Origin: Vibrio owensii CAIM 1854 = LMG 25443
GTDB lineage: Bacteria > Pseudomonadota > Gammaproteobacteria > Enterobacterales > Vibrionaceae
Direction: 5' to 3'
NCBI RefSeq assembly: GCF_000817815.1
Contig: NZ_JPRD01000014.1
Span: 62,001-126,000, forward strand
Length of the DNA: 64,000 nucleotides
Every line of letters starts with the position of its first letter. The first letter of the stretch is position 1. Below the pieces are notes generated by a model. The model saw only the letters and a list, made by a program, of their open reading frames with translations. It did no database searches and was not told where the DNA came from. The translations under genes and the position numbers were made by a program. Below, piece after piece: positions 33,766-43,710 of this stretch.

Positions 33766-34710
33766 CTACTTAGGAATCGAAATATACGGTGCTAATCGCT
33801 GATCCCAATGGCAAGGCGATCCGATCTTTTGTTTGATGAACTCGATCACTGCTGAGATCTTTTTCGGCATATGTTGACGACTTGGGTACACCGCATAAAA
33901 CGGCATGGATTGGCTGGCTTTCCAATCTGGTAGAAGCTGAATCAGTTTCCCTGAGCGGAACTCATCCCCCAGTAAATAAGTGGCTAAGTAAGCAATCCCC
34001 CACCCTGCGATTGCAGCATCACGCACCGCTTCTGCCAAATCGACCGAGTAGTTGCCAGAGACTTTCACGTTGAGCTCTTGCTCGCGATTGGTAAACGCCC
34101 AACTGGTGTAGTCACGCTCCCAACTGCGGTAGATAAGGCAATTATGCTGTGACAAGTCATTCGGTTCGGTTGGCGTATCGTGCTTAAGTAAGTAATCCGG
34201 CGATGCAGCAACCACAAATTGGCAATCTGCTAAGCGTTGAGCAATGTAGCCCTCTGGTAGGTGTTCATTGTTGGTGATCCACAAATCCAAACCTTCTTCG
34301 AGCATATCGACTTTGTAATCGAACAAATGCACTTCGACTTGCAGTTGCGGGTATTTCTCACGAAGTTCTTGAATGGCAGGAATGATGTGCAGCGTACCAA
34401 AAGACTGCGACAAACCAAGGCGAACTAAACCGGCGACTTCATCGCGCTGGCTTTCCATCTCTAACGTGGCACTGCTAACGGCTTGCACCACTTGCTCACA
34501 ATGGTGATAGAAGGTTTGTCCGGCTTCGGTTGGCGTGAAGCTGCGCGTGGTGCGTTGCACAAGCTTGATACCAAGTGAAGCTTCCAACTGGCTGAGTTGT
34601 TTACTGACGTGAGAAACAGACACACCTAGGCTCTTTGCCGCGGCGGTAAAGTTCTTATGTTTGATCAACGCTGAGAAGATCACCATTTGTGCAGCACGTT
34701 CAGATAACAC
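33766..34710 (-). CDS. LysR-family transcriptional regulator
   Basis: A 314-aa LTTR: N-terminal winged helix-turn-helix (residues 1-62, AAKSLGVSVSHVSKQLSQLEASLGIKL) and a LysR substrate-binding domain (about 90-300, VRLGLSQSFGTLHIIPAIQ). The layout is that of the CrgA-like subgroup. The inducer and targets are unknown. It ends just left of the CRP site of nupC and lies downstream of the transglycosylase gene on the same strand, with a hairpin between, so likely monocistronic. Confidence 0.9.
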   Translation of the reverse strand: MLSERAAQMVIFSALIKHKNFTAAAKSLGVSVSHVSKQLSQLEASLGIKLVQRTTRSFTPTEAGQTFYHHCEQVVQAVSSATLEMESQRDEVAGLVRLGLSQSFGTLHIIPAIQELREKYPQLQVEVHLFDYKVDMLEEGLDLWITNNEHLPEGYIAQRLADCQFVVAASPDYLLKHDTPTEPNDLSQHNCLIYRSWERDYTSWAFTNREQELNVKVSGNYSVDLAEAVRDAAIAGWGIAYLATYLLGDEFRSGKLIQLLPDWKASQSMPFYAVYPSRQHMPKKISAVIEFIKQKIGSPCHWDQRLAPYISIPK

Positions 34711-34740
34711 GCAAACCTCGTTTCAAATAGAGAAAACAAA

Positions 34741-34756
34741 GGGCTCCGAAGAGCCC
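34741..34756 (-). terminator. Terminator of the transglycosylase gene
   Basis: GGGCTC-CGAA-GAGCCC flanked by A/T tracts, in the 71 bp between mltB stop and the LysR start. Confidence 0.75.
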
Positions 34757-34781
34757 CTTTTTATTCGTTTATACATTCAAT

Positions 34782-35753
34782 CTAGAATGTGATGCGGTCA
34801 GCTAAGTGACTTACCGCCAGTGCGAAGTAGTAAGAGCGGTTCCACTTCATCAACACATTGTAGTTGTTGTACACCAAGTAAGTACGGCCGTTCTCATCGT
34901 CTGGCATGATCAGCCAAGCTTTGATGTCTTCGTCCAGCTTAGGAAGTGGGCTGCCATCGTATTTGGTGATGCCAAGCTTGCTCCACTCTTGCAGGTACTT
35001 ACCTTTTTCCGCTTCGCGACCTTGCAGGTTGTGGTCAATGCCGTGTGGCACTTTAACCTGACGACCCCAAGTGAACTTATCATCCCAGCCAGATTTGCTT
35101 AGGTAGTTCGCAGTAGAAGCAAACACGTCCGCTTCTGATTGCCAGATGTCTTTCTTGCCGTCGCCGTTACCATCCGCGGCAAAACGTAAGAATGAACTTG
35201 GCATAAACTGACATTGGCCCATCGCACCAGCCCAAGAACCTTTGAAGTTCTCTAGCTCGATATGACCTTCATCTAGGATTTGTAGTGCCGCCATGGTTTC
35301 TTTACGAAAGAACTCTTCACGACGACCTTCAAACGCCATGGTCGATAACGCGTCGATCACACGGAAATTACCAGTGAACTTACCGAAGTTACTTTCTACG
35401 CCCCAAAGTGCAACGATAAAGCGCGGCTGCACGCCAAACTCATCGCCAATGCGTTTTAGCTCAGCGTAGTGCTCTTTATACAGTTGCTTCGCTTGCTTAA
35501 CCTTCCACTCAGGTACCGCGCGCGGAATGTATTCATCTAACGTCAGTTTCTTCTCAGGTTGGTTACGGTCAGCTTTTACGGCGCGTGGTTTGTATTCCAC
35601 ATCAGCAAAAGCGGCACTAATCACCTGTTCGGAAATGCCTTTATCACGCGCTTCTGCACGCAATTTGTTTAGGTATTCATCAAAGCCATCGCTACTTGCA
35701 AAGGCTGAAGTGCACATACCAACGCTGAGCATTGCTGCCAGTATCTTTTTCAT
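34782..35753 (-). CDS. mltB: Lytic murein transglycosylase B (MltB family)
   Basis: A 323-aa periplasmic peptidoglycan transglycosylase. N-terminal signal peptide (MKKILAAMLSVGMCTSAFA) without an obvious lipobox at the cleavage site, although Cys14 precedes; Glu in WGVESNFGKFTG (about residue 119) is the family catalytic acid, followed by GRREEFFRKETMAALQIL and GSWAGAMGQCQFMPSSFLRFAADGNGDGKKDIW. It cleaves MurNAc-GlcNAc bonds with 1,6-anhydro formation in wall turnover. Closest to MltB/SltB. It lies 48 bp downstream of ycgL on the same strand and may share its transcript. Confidence 0.93.
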   Translation of the reverse strand: MKKILAAMLSVGMCTSAFASSDGFDEYLNKLRAEARDKGISEQVISAAFADVEYKPRAVKADRNQPEKKLTLDEYIPRAVPEWKVKQAKQLYKEHYAELKRIGDEFGVQPRFIVALWGVESNFGKFTGNFRVIDALSTMAFEGRREEFFRKETMAALQILDEGHIELENFKGSWAGAMGQCQFMPSSFLRFAADGNGDGKKDIWQSEADVFASTANYLSKSGWDDKFTWGRQVKVPHGIDHNLQGREAEKGKYLQEWSKLGITKYDGSPLPKLDEDIKAWLIMPDDENGRTYLVYNNYNVLMKWNRSYYFALAVSHLADRITF

Positions 35754-35801
35754 ATCGCCCTCCTTGAGCGAGGCAGAATTCCCAGATGAAAAGCGGTGAC
35801 G

Positions 35802-36083
35802 TTATTCGCCTTTCTGCTGGGCTTTTTGTTCTTTGTATTTTTCGAGTAGGTTTTCCGGCGGAGGCGGAACCTGTAGGAAGAAACCATCATTAATTAATGA
35901 CGCTTTCACTTTCTCGACATCAACTTGTGCCAAAGTACGACCATCAAGTTTGATTGTCATTACCGGCATAGGCTTACCGAACATCTGCATTAGCGTGTCA
36001 GGAACCTGTGAGAAATCATCCTTTTTCGGAATATAGAGATAAGTGCCTTCTTTTCTGGAACTTTTATAAATAGAACAAAGCAT
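35802..36083 (-). CDS. ycgL: YcgL domain-containing protein
   Basis: A 93-aa protein with the whole YcgL domain ([55 protein letters not shown]). Function remains unknown; E. coli YcgL sits next to minC as here, where it is divergent from minC. Small soluble cytoplasmic protein. Confidence 0.93.
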   Translation of the reverse strand: MLCSIYKSSRKEGTYLYIPKKDDFSQVPDTLMQMFGKPMPVMTIKLDGRTLAQVDVEKVKASLINDGFFLQVPPPPENLLEKYKEQKAQQKGE

Positions 36084-36280
36084 GACGAGCCTTTTGTGCT
36101 GATTTACCCGCTTTGAATGCGGATTTTGTTGAAAACGTAAAATTCTCGCAAACTTGATAGCAAATTTTAGATTAATTCACTTATTTGCCCGCTTGAGAAC
36201 TTGCTGCGCTAAAGGATGAAATATAACATGACAGACCTAGTTTAAGGCAACGCTCTTTCAATAAAGGCAAGAAGTCCACG

Positions 36281-36943
36281 ATGACCCATTCACCTGACCT
36301 TAAAGGTAGCAGTTTTACATTGTCAGTTTTACACCTTTCTGACAACGAGATCGCTAAGACTGTCGAATTTTTGCAAGAAAAGGTTTCTCAAGCACCCTCT
36401 TTCTTCGCATCCGCACCTCTGGTTATCAATATAGCAAAAGTAGAAGGCGATATTGATTTCACCGCACTTAAACAAGGCATCGCCGATGCAGGGTTTATTC
36501 CGGTTGGTGTGACTGGCTGTAAAGATAAGCGCGTTCAAAACCTTGCCTCAGAAGCGGGCTTCGCCATCATGTCTGCGAGCAAATCTCCAACTCAAGCACC
36601 AGCGAAAATGGCGCCGACCAAAATCGTTCGTACGCCTGTGCGTTCTGGTCAGCAGATTTACGCCAAAGACGGTGACTTGGTTGTACTAGCGCACGTAAGC
36701 GCTGGTGCAGAAGTGATTGCTGATGGCTCTATCCACATTCATGGCACCCTACGCGGACGCGCCATTGCTGGGGCGAGTGGTCAACAAGAAGCACGAATTA
36801 TTTGTCACGATTTACAAGCTGAACTGGTTTCCATTGCAGGAGATTACTGGTTGAGCGATCAAATTGAGAGTGAGTATTGGCAAAAGAAAGTAATGATCAG
36901 TAAAGCCGAAGAATCATTACATCTAGAAACACTCACGATTTAG
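36281..36943 (+). CDS. minC: Septum site-determining protein MinC
   Basis: A 220-aa FtsZ inhibitor: N-terminal domain that severs FtsZ filaments (about 1-105) and C-terminal beta-helix domain ([43 protein letters not shown]) that binds MinD. MinCD prevents polar division. First gene of minCDE, 17 bp ahead of minD. The linker is Ala/Pro/Lys-rich ([15 protein letters not shown]). Confidence 0.97.
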   Translation: MTHSPDLKGSSFTLSVLHLSDNEIAKTVEFLQEKVSQAPSFFASAPLVINIAKVEGDIDFTALKQGIADAGFIPVGVTGCKDKRVQNLASEAGFAIMSASKSPTQAPAKMAPTKIVRTPVRSGQQIYAKDGDLVVLAHVSAGAEVIADGSIHIHGTLRGRAIAGASGQQEARIICHDLQAELVSIAGDYWLSDQIESEYWQKKVMISKAEESLHLETLTI

Positions 36944-36960
36944 TCTAAAAAGGAAATAAA

Positions 36961-37773
36961 ATGGCACGCATTATTGTAGTAACGTCTGGTAAAGGTGGCG
37001 TTGGTAAAACCACTTCAAGCGCAGCCATCGCCTCTGGTCTGGCTCTTAAGGGTAAAAAGACTGCGGTGATCGATTTTGATATCGGCTTGCGTAACCTCGA
37101 TCTTATCATGGGCTGTGAGCGCCGCGTGGTGTATGACTTTGTTAACGTCATCAACGGTGAGGCAACGCTTAACCAAGCGATGATCAAAGACAAGCGCACA
37201 GATAACCTATTCATTCTTCCAGCTTCTCAAACACGTGATAAAGACGCGCTAACCAAAGATGGCGTGCAACGTGTGTTCACAGAGTTGGATGAAATGGGCT
37301 TCGACTTCATCATCTGTGATTCTCCAGCAGGTATCGAGCAAGGTGCTCTGATGGCGCTGTACTACGCAGATGAAGCGATTGTAACGACGAACCCAGAAGT
37401 CTCTTCGGTACGTGACTCTGACCGTATCCTAGGTATTTTGGATTCTAAGTCGCTACGTGCTGAGCAAGGTCTTGAGCCAGTTAAGCAGCACCTACTACTG
37501 ACCCGTTACAACCCTTCTCGCGTTACACAAGGTGAGATGCTAAGCGTTGAAGACGTCGAAGAGATCCTACACATTTCTCTACTGGGCGTGATTCCAGAAA
37601 GCCAAGCGGTATTGAATGCATCAAACAAAGGCGTGCCAGTGATCTTTGACGAGAACACAGACGCAGGCATGGCTTACTCTGATACGGTAGACCGTCTACT
37701 GGGCAACCAGGTTGAATTTCGTTTCCTTACTGAGGAGAAGAAAGGACTCTTTAAACGACTATTCGGAGGCTAG
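36961..37773 (+). CDS. minD: Septum site-determining ATPase MinD
   Basis: A 270-aa ParA/MinD ATPase. Deviant Walker [13 protein letters not shown] (residues 10-21), switch-[12 protein letters not shown], Walker [16 protein letters not shown] and C-terminal amphipathic membrane-targeting helix [12 protein letters not shown]. It recruits MinC to the membrane and oscillates with MinE. Between minC and minE with 2 bp to minE. Confidence 0.98.
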   Translation: MARIIVVTSGKGGVGKTTSSAAIASGLALKGKKTAVIDFDIGLRNLDLIMGCERRVVYDFVNVINGEATLNQAMIKDKRTDNLFILPASQTRDKDALTKDGVQRVFTELDEMGFDFIICDSPAGIEQGALMALYYADEAIVTTNPEVSSVRDSDRILGILDSKSLRAEQGLEPVKQHLLLTRYNPSRVTQGEMLSVEDVEEILHISLLGVIPESQAVLNASNKGVPVIFDENTDAGMAYSDTVDRLLGNQVEFRFLTEEKKGLFKRLFGG

Positions 37774-37775
37774 AC

Positions 37776-38039
37776 ATGTCACTATTAGAATTTTTCCGCC
37801 CACAAAAGAAAACTTCTGCGAATCTAGCCAAAGAGCGTTTGCAGATCATCGTTGCTGAGCGTCGTAGCCAGAACGATCCTGCGCCTTCTTACTTGCCTCA
37901 ATTGAAAGAGGACATCTTGAAGGTGATCAGCAAGTACGTTGCGATTGATCCAAACATGGTGGATTTGACGTTTGAACATAAGGACGATGATATTTCGGTT
38001 CTTGAGCTCAACGTGAAGTTGCCAGAAGACGAGAAGTAA
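37776..38039 (+). CDS. minE: Cell division topological specificity factor MinE
   Basis: An 87-aa MinE. N-terminal membrane/MinD-binding part [28 protein letters not shown] and C-terminal dimerisation domain ([28 protein letters not shown]). It stimulates MinD ATPase. Last gene of the operon; terminator follows at 38109. Confidence 0.97.
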   Translation: MSLLEFFRPQKKTSANLAKERLQIIVAERRSQNDPAPSYLPQLKEDILKVISKYVAIDPNMVDLTFEHKDDDISVLELNVKLPEDEK

Positions 38040-38108
38040 TTACTTTTCGACTTTGCTTGAGCGCTCTAAGCAATTGAGCACTCAAAACAAAAGACAAATG
38101 CGTGTTAC

Positions 38109-38140
38109 AAAAAAGGTTGGCGATAATGCCAACCTTTTTT
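38109..38140. terminator. Bidirectional terminator minE/rnd
   Basis: Stem AAAAAAGGTTGGC/GCCAACCTTTTTT (13 bp, 6-nt loop) between convergent minE and rnd. Confidence 0.95.
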
Positions 38141-38149
38141 ATTTGGTAC

Positions 38150-39268
38150 TTACTTGAGCACTTTATTCATCTTCTCGCCGAGTAATTCAAGACGCCAGCC
38201 TTGCATCACATCCGGTAGACGCGCTGGATCGCGGTCTTTCTTCCATACCCAACTGATGATTTGGTTGATCTGCTTTTTAGACGCCAAGAACTCGGTCGCC
38301 AAGCCTGATTTTTGAGATGCTACCTTCACTACATCCTTCATGTTCTTGAAGATTTGCTTGTAGCCTGGGTAGTCCATCAAACGTTCGATTTTCGCTGGGT
38401 AATCATCGACAGGAGTTTGCTTTGCACTTTTCACAATGGCCGCAATTCGTGCGCCGTGGCGGTTAATCGCACGAATGTCGATGCCTTCTGCTTCCATCTT
38501 CTTAAAGTTTATCAGCCCAAGGCGAGCCACCGTCAGCAAGTCGCCTTCTTTAAAAATGAAGTTCAACGCAAGATCGCGCTTGATCGCTTCGCGGTAACGC
38601 CAAGTCGCTAAAGGCTTAAGAATCGCAAGTTCAGCCGGTCTTAGTTGCCATGCACCTTTGATGTCTAGGTAGACGGTTTCTTCATTTAAGTTACGAATAC
38701 GCTTTGATACCAGTAGGTCGCTCTCTTGCTGAACCGCTTCCCACCAGCCTGCTTCGTTCACTTTATCTAGTAGCTTCTCGTAAAGAGGCATTAGGTAGTG
38801 TACGTCAGCCGCGGCGTAATCAAGCTGCTTTTGAGTCAGTGGACGCGCCATCCAGTCAGTGCGAGACTCGCTCTTGTCTAGCTCTACGCCTAGGTATTCT
38901 TCCACCAGCGTAGCAAAGCCCGTCGATAGACCGTGACCTAGAAATGCCGCCATCAACTGCGTATCCACCATCGGGAATGGTGTGCAGCCAAAGGCATTTT
39001 GGAAGACTTCTAAATCTTCACCACACGCATGCAGCACTTTGAGTACTGAGGTGTCTTTTAACAACTCGACGAACGACGTCATGTCAGTCAGTTCGGTCGG
39101 GTCGATAAGGGAAAGTTGTTTGCCATCGAAAAGCTGAATCAAACCTAGTTGCGGATAATAAGTCCTGATTCGCACGAATTCGGTATCCAGCATAACTACG
39201 TCGGCTTCTCTTGCTAGAGCGCAGACTTCTTCTAGGTCTTTGTTTTTCGTAATGATCTGATAGTTCAC
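38150..39268 (-). CDS. rnd: Ribonuclease D
   Basis: A 372-aa 3'-5' exoribonuclease for tRNA 3' maturation. DEDDy motifs: LDTEFVR (motif I), HACGEDLEVF (II), YAAADVHYL (III). Two HRDC domains follow (about 210-365). The correct start is the GTG at 39268 (VNYQIITKN, matching where E. coli Rnd begins); the longer frame to 39298 would begin inside the fadD terminator hairpin. A rare start codon limits translation, as in E. coli where rnd uses UUG. The coding strand is the same as fadD; the terminator separates them. Confidence 0.95.
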   Translation of the reverse strand: MNYQIITKNKDLEEVCALAREADVVMLDTEFVRIRTYYPQLGLIQLFDGKQLSLIDPTELTDMTSFVELLKDTSVLKVLHACGEDLEVFQNAFGCTPFPMVDTQLMAAFLGHGLSTGFATLVEEYLGVELDKSESRTDWMARPLTQKQLDYAAADVHYLMPLYEKLLDKVNEAGWWEAVQQESDLLVSKRIRNLNEETVYLDIKGAWQLRPAELAILKPLATWRYREAIKRDLALNFIFKEGDLLTVARLGLINFKKMEAEGIDIRAINRHGARIAAIVKSAKQTPVDDYPAKIERLMDYPGYKQIFKNMKDVVKVASQKSGLATEFLASKKQINQIISWVWKKDRDPARLPDVMQGWRLELLGEKMNKVLK

Positions 39269-39282
39269 ATGCTTCTCGCTAT

Positions 39283-39310
39283 AAAAAAATGCCAGCAAAA
39301 CGCTGGCATT
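39283..39310 (-). terminator. fadD terminator
   Basis: Minus strand AATGCCAGC/GCTGGCATT with a 5-nt loop and a T run. 46 bp after the fadD stop and just upstream of the rnd start. Confidence 0.9.
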
Positions 39311-39355
39311 CTAACACTATTTGGCAATAAATGATTGTTGCACAAAGAAATCCGC

Positions 39356-41047
39356 TTATGCGCTCTTCTTCGCTAGCTCTGCGTCGTTCTCTTCACGCAG
39401 TACGCGACGAAGAATCTTACCTACGTTGGTCTTAGGTAGATCTTCACGGAACTCAACCAACTTCGGCACTTTGTAGCCAGTTAGGTGTTGGCGACAGTGT
39501 GCAATCACTTCGTCTTTGGTTAGGCTCGGATCGCGTTTTACAACGTAGATTTTCACCAGCTCGCCAGACACTTCGTGAGGCTGACCGATTGCCGCGACTT
39601 CTAGCACTTTACCGTGCAGAGCAACCACGTCTTCGATTTCGTTCGGGTAAACGTTGAAGCCAGACACAAGAATCATGTCTTTCTTACGGTCAACGATGTG
39701 TAGGAAGCCTTCATCGTCAAATTTAACGATGTCACCCGTCGATAGCCAACCGTCTTCGTTGATCACTTCTTTAGTCGCTTCAGGGCGCTGCCAGTAACCT
39801 TGCATCACTTGAGGACCGCGCACTTGAAGCTCACCTGTCTCAGTATTTGCTAGTGGGTTACCTTCTTCATCAACAATACGTACTTCAGTTGATGGCACAG
39901 GCAGACCGATAGAACCGTTGTATTCCACTAGGTCATGCGGGTAAGCCGCCACCAATGGAGAACATTCTGTTAGACCGTAACCTTCTAGTAGGTAACAGCC
40001 CGTGGTCTTTTGCCATTTTTCAGCGACGGCACGTTGTACTGCCATACCACCACCTACTGCTAGGCGAAGGTTGCTGAAATCTAGCTCATGGAAATCTTCG
40101 TTGTTCACTAGCGCGTTAAACAGGGTGTTAACGCCAGTAATAGCAGTGAACTGGTATTTTTGCAGCTCTTTCACAAAGCCCGGAATATCACGCGGGTTAG
40201 TGATAAGCAGGTTGTTGCCACCCATTTCGACGAACAGTAGACAGTTCACCGTCAGTGCAAATACGTGGTAAAGAGGCAGTGCCGTAACAACAAGCTCGCG
40301 ACCCGGAGACAATACAGGACCATAAGCGCCTTTCGCCTGCATTACGTTAGCGATCATGTTGCGGTGCGTCAGGATTGCGCCTTTCGCTACGCCCGTTGTA
40401 CCACCAGTGTACTGTAGGAATGCAATATCATCGCCAGACATAAATGGTTTCACGTACTGAAGACGACGACCTTTGTGCAGCGCTTTACGCATTGAGATTG
40501 CACCCGGTAGATCGTACTTAGGCACCATGCCTTTCACGTACTTAACCACGAAGTCGACAAGTGTACCTTTCGCACGTGGCAGCATTTGACCTAGGCTGGT
40601 CAGAACCACGTGTTTCACTGGCGTGTTTTCTACGATTTGCTCTAGTGTGTTCGCGAAATTAGAAACGATAACGATCGCCGTTGCGCCAGCATCGTTTAAC
40701 TGGTGCTCAAGCTCACGAGGAGTGTAAAGTGGGTTCACGTTCACAGCGATACAGCCTGCACGCAAAATACCAAATAGCGCGACAGGGTATTGAAGCAGGT
40801 TTGGCATCATAAGAGCAACGCGGTCGCCCTTCTTCAGCTTAAGTTCGTTTTGTAGGTATGCGGCGAATGCGCGGCTACGCTCTTCCAATTTGCGGAAGGT
40901 CATGACCGAGCCCATGTTCATGAATGCCGGTTGGTCTGCGTACTTTTGAACAGACTGCTCGAACATTTCTACCAAAGACTCATATTGCTCTGGATTAATG
41001 GTTTCAGGTACGTCACTTGGATAACGTGAAAGCCATGGTTTATCCAC
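39356..41047 (-). CDS. fadD: Long-chain-fatty-acid-CoA ligase FadD
   Basis: A 563-aa acyl-CoA synthetase that activates imported fatty acids by ATP to acyl-AMP and then acyl-CoA. Seen: AMP-binding P-loop [14 protein letters not shown], the [12 protein letters not shown] motif, [35 protein letters not shown] (FACS signature), and catalytic Lys in [12 protein letters not shown]. The length is normal. Inner-membrane associated. The hydrolase gene ends 106 bp upstream. FadR control is expected but no clear operator was identified. Confidence 0.97.
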   Translation of the reverse strand: MDKPWLSRYPSDVPETINPEQYESLVEMFEQSVQKYADQPAFMNMGSVMTFRKLEERSRAFAAYLQNELKLKKGDRVALMMPNLLQYPVALFGILRAGCIAVNVNPLYTPRELEHQLNDAGATAIVIVSNFANTLEQIVENTPVKHVVLTSLGQMLPRAKGTLVDFVVKYVKGMVPKYDLPGAISMRKALHKGRRLQYVKPFMSGDDIAFLQYTGGTTGVAKGAILTHRNMIANVMQAKGAYGPVLSPGRELVVTALPLYHVFALTVNCLLFVEMGGNNLLITNPRDIPGFVKELQKYQFTAITGVNTLFNALVNNEDFHELDFSNLRLAVGGGMAVQRAVAEKWQKTTGCYLLEGYGLTECSPLVAAYPHDLVEYNGSIGLPVPSTEVRIVDEEGNPLANTETGELQVRGPQVMQGYWQRPEATKEVINEDGWLSTGDIVKFDDEGFLHIVDRKKDMILVSGFNVYPNEIEDVVALHGKVLEVAAIGQPHEVSGELVKIYVVKRDPSLTKDEVIAHCRQHLTGYKVPKLVEFREDLPKTNVGKILRRVLREENDAELAKKSA

Positions 41048-41153
41048 GATGTTACTCCTCGTTTATAACTGGCTAAAAAATAGCGTCCTTTTTATTTTGA
41101 GCACTATTACAGCACAGCAAACGTGCTTGAGCACGTAACTCTCAAACACTTGT

Positions 41154-42008
41154 TTAAATTTTGTTAACTACACCAAGAATTCGCTTTGCGACCTCGAGTG
41201 TTTGCTCTAAATGGCAATGATGCCCACCCGCGACAGAAACCACTTTCGGTGGATTTTCGCCCCAATCGACTTGGTTAGACTGTAAATGCTGAAATCCTTT
41301 ATCACCCAATATGATTAGGTGCGGACAGCGTATTTGGCTGGTGATCGAGTTCGCGTGATCCTGTGCCATGCGATAAAGAGAATCGCACTTTAATTTGGCA
41401 TCATGTCGCCAAAACCAATGGTTCTCACGACATTCAGTTCCGCGCTCTACGATTGGCATCAACTGCTCGGCGGTCAGGTGATTCGCTTGCATGCGTAGCT
41501 TTAACGCCAGATCGAAAGAAGCGATAGCTCGCTCCGGTTTGCTGCGTTGACGTTGTCGGTTAAGGACGCCATCACGCAGTCGTTTTACGCAATTGGAAGG
41601 CTGTTCTGCGAGTGGACCCGCTCCTTCAATTTGCACTAACGCTTCGACCTGTTCAGGAAAGGCAGCACTATAGCAACTTGCGATTAAAGCGCCTAGTGAA
41701 TGCCCTACTAACACCTGTCTGTTTGGCGATAATTCATCCAATAATTGGTGTAAATCAGCAATGTAGTCGTGGAAGGGGTAGTAATTGTCTGAGGATTTAT
41801 GACTGGATAAGCCATGACCAAATAGGTCAATTGCTAGTAAATGAAGCTCAGGGTTGCAGTGATGGATAGCTTTCATCAAGGTTTTGAAGCTGCCCGCGTT
41901 ATCCATCCACCCATGAAGAAAAACGACTGAACAAGCAGTCGTTTTTTCGTTTCCGATTTCTAAGGCTGCCATGCTCCCATTTGGGAGTTCGAAACGGCGC
42001 TCATTCAT
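41154..42008 (-). CDS. Alpha/beta hydrolase
   Basis: A 284-aa alpha/beta hydrolase fold protein: oxyanion-hole strand VVFLHGWMDNAGSF, nucleophile elbow VGHSLGALIA (Ser about 99), and C-terminal His in VVSVAGGHHCHLEQ. Its pattern is like other small Vibrio hydrolases (esterase/lipase type) located beside fadD; substrate unknown. The ATG at 42008 is chosen over the GTG at 42011. It starts 6 bp after the slp stop, so the two are probably co-transcribed. Confidence 0.85.
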   Translation of the reverse strand: MNERRFELPNGSMAALEIGNEKTTACSVVFLHGWMDNAGSFKTLMKAIHHCNPELHLLAIDLFGHGLSSHKSSDNYYPFHDYIADLHQLLDELSPNRQVLVGHSLGALIASCYSAAFPEQVEALVQIEGAGPLAEQPSNCVKRLRDGVLNRQRQRSKPERAIASFDLALKLRMQANHLTAEQLMPIVERGTECRENHWFWRHDAKLKCDSLYRMAQDHANSITSQIRCPHLIILGDKGFQHLQSNQVDWGENPPKVVSVAGGHHCHLEQTLEVAKRILGVVNKI

Positions 42009-42014
42009 CACAGA

Positions 42015-42572
42015 TTATTTAACCTTCTTGATCACCTTGCCGTCTTGCGGGAAATCATTTCGCCACATGCGGCAGTTGATGGAGTAACAAGGGTAGTAAT
42101 AGGTTGGCGTGTCATACATACGTACACGCTCTTCAATCTTCCATAAACGGTAGCCATCGCCTTTGATGACAGGGAAGATGTATTGGTGCTCGCCAATTTT
42201 GCCTTCTTCTTCGCCCGCACCTTTACCCACCACAGTAATGATTCGACCTTTACTGAAAGCTACTGGCTCTAGGTAACCATCAAAATAAACCGCGAAGCGA
42301 CCCGTTGGTTCTTGGTCGATGTCCGGTTTGCCTGATTTGCTGATTGGTAGGTTTACGATCTCCAGACGCGTTTGGTCTTTCAAGTTATCCACTTTCGCGA
42401 TAACACCACCAAGACGGACATCGTTAGCAGCCTGTCCTTGGTCTTCAGCAAAAGCTTTGTAATCCGTCAAAACCTGCTCGGTGCTTGCATTCAGCTCTTC
42501 AGGAAGAGAGCTACAGGCAGAAAGCCCGAATGCTGCGATAATAACCAGAAAAATATGTCCAGAAAGTTTCAT
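42015..42572 (-). CDS. Slp family outer-membrane lipoprotein
   Basis: A 185-aa lipoprotein with signal peptide and lipobox LSAC (Cys20), then the Slp domain (LGGVIAKVDNLKDQTRLEIVNLPIS ... GKPDIDQEPTGRFAVYFDGYLEP). Slp proteins are outer-membrane lipoproteins induced in stationary phase or starvation in E. coli; exact function is unclear. It precedes the alpha/beta hydrolase and follows a 113-aa gene. Confidence 0.9.
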   Translation of the reverse strand: MKLSGHIFLVIIAAFGLSACSSLPEELNASTEQVLTDYKAFAEDQGQAANDVRLGGVIAKVDNLKDQTRLEIVNLPISKSGKPDIDQEPTGRFAVYFDGYLEPVAFSKGRIITVVGKGAGEEEGKIGEHQYIFPVIKGDGYRLWKIEERVRMYDTPTYYYPCYSINCRMWRNDFPQDGKVIKKVK

Positions 42573-42597
42573 AAACCCCCACTATAAATTCGTTGTT

Positions 42598-42903
42598 TTA
42601 CACATAGATATCGACACCAAGTAACTGAGCAAGTTCCTCTTTCTTCGCTCGATTCATGACGTCCATATACTGTTCCATTGCTTTGCGAGCATGACCCTCG
42701 GGCAAATCATATTGCACTTGAGCGCGATGAATCTGAGACTCATCCACTTGCTTAATGGAATGCGCGACAGCGTTCGCCACCTTAGAAGGTTGACCAACGG
42801 GCTGCTTATCTTGAGCTTTCTTTACCTGCCCTTTTTTACCGACTTTATTGGTGCGATTTGCACCCGGTATTAACGCAGGAGGTAAACCATTGATAGACGC
42901 CAT
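42598..42903 (-). CDS. Hypothetical protein
   Basis: A 101-aa protein from the ATG at 42903 (MASINGLPPALIPGANRTNK), which has TGGAG 5 nt upstream; the longer frame to 42939 has none. Lys/Gln/Pro-rich middle, then an amphipathic helix (YDLPEGHARKAMEQYMDVMNRAKKEELAQLLGVDIYV). It is conserved at this place in Vibrios in my recollection, next to tsaB and slp, but has no assigned function. Soluble and basic in the N-terminal half. Confidence 0.75.
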   Translation of the reverse strand: MASINGLPPALIPGANRTNKVGKKGQVKKAQDKQPVGQPSKVANAVAHSIKQVDESQIHRAQVQYDLPEGHARKAMEQYMDVMNRAKKEELAQLLGVDIYV

Positions 42904-42963
42904 AACGCTCCATAAAAATACAGGGCAAACGCCCTGCACTTTGTCATATCATTGAAAGTCCGA

Positions 42964-43665
42964 TTATTCGCGACCCGGAAGTTTCTTCCACGTCACATTA
43001 TCGCGCAGATAAACCGGGCTCGATTCTTCTACTGGGACTGTGTTGCCTTTCTTAAGTTCCTGCTCAGCAAGAATCACAATGTCTTGTGAATCAGGGTAAA
43101 GAACATCGCCACTGGTGACGTTGAATGGCAGTTTGCCAAGCTCTTCTTGGTAAGCATCCCAACCAGTACCCGCTTTAGTCCACGTTTTGTCGTCTGCTTG
43201 TGCTTCTTCCGCTAGACGCGCTGGTGGGATAACACATTCTGCATCCATACCTGCCCATTCACCGTTTTCTTGGCGAGTATAACGTGCCCAGTAAACTTCA
43301 CCCATGCGCGCATCAATCGCAACAGCGGCATCCGTTGCGCCGTGCAGGCGGTAGCTTGCTTGTGCCATCGCAGCCAGCGTTGAAACGCCGATCATTGGTA
43401 AGTCAGCACCGAACGCCAAACCTTGCGCGATACCAATACCGATACGAACGCCAGTAAAGCTGCCCGGACCACGACCAAACGCCAATGCGTCTAGATCTTG
43501 TAGAGTCAGACCTGCTTCTTTCAGTACTTCGTCTACCATAGGCAGTACTTTCTTAGTGTGGTCACGAGGAGCCACTTCACTGCGTGAAATCACTCGGTCA
43601 TTAACCAGTAGCGCAACTGAACAGTTCTCAGTTGCCGTATCGATAGCAAGAATTTTTGCGCTCAT
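42964..43665 (-). CDS. tsaB: tRNA threonylcarbamoyladenosine biosynthesis protein TsaB
   Basis: A 233-aa ASKHA-fold protein (YeaZ). Seen: [15 protein letters not shown] phosphate-1-like motif at the N-terminus and [24 protein letters not shown]. TsaB is the non-catalytic partner of TsaD that with TsaE makes t6A37 in ANN-decoding tRNAs. Follows yoaA on the same strand by 45 bp. Confidence 0.96.
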   Translation of the reverse strand: MSAKILAIDTATENCSVALLVNDRVISRSEVAPRDHTKKVLPMVDEVLKEAGLTLQDLDALAFGRGPGSFTGVRIGIGIAQGLAFGADLPMIGVSTLAAMAQASYRLHGATDAAVAIDARMGEVYWARYTRQENGEWAGMDAECVIPPARLAEEAQADDKTWTKAGTGWDAYQEELGKLPFNVTSGDVLYPDSQDIVILAEQELKKGNTVPVEESSPVYLRDNVTWKKLPGRE

Positions 43666-43710
43666 GTAACTCTCTACAATTCTTCTTTAATTTATTGATG
43701 CCACAGCGCA

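Noticed and set aside
39269-39298. Longer RNase D
   Set aside because: Would begin inside the fadD terminator hairpin; homologues start at the GTG.
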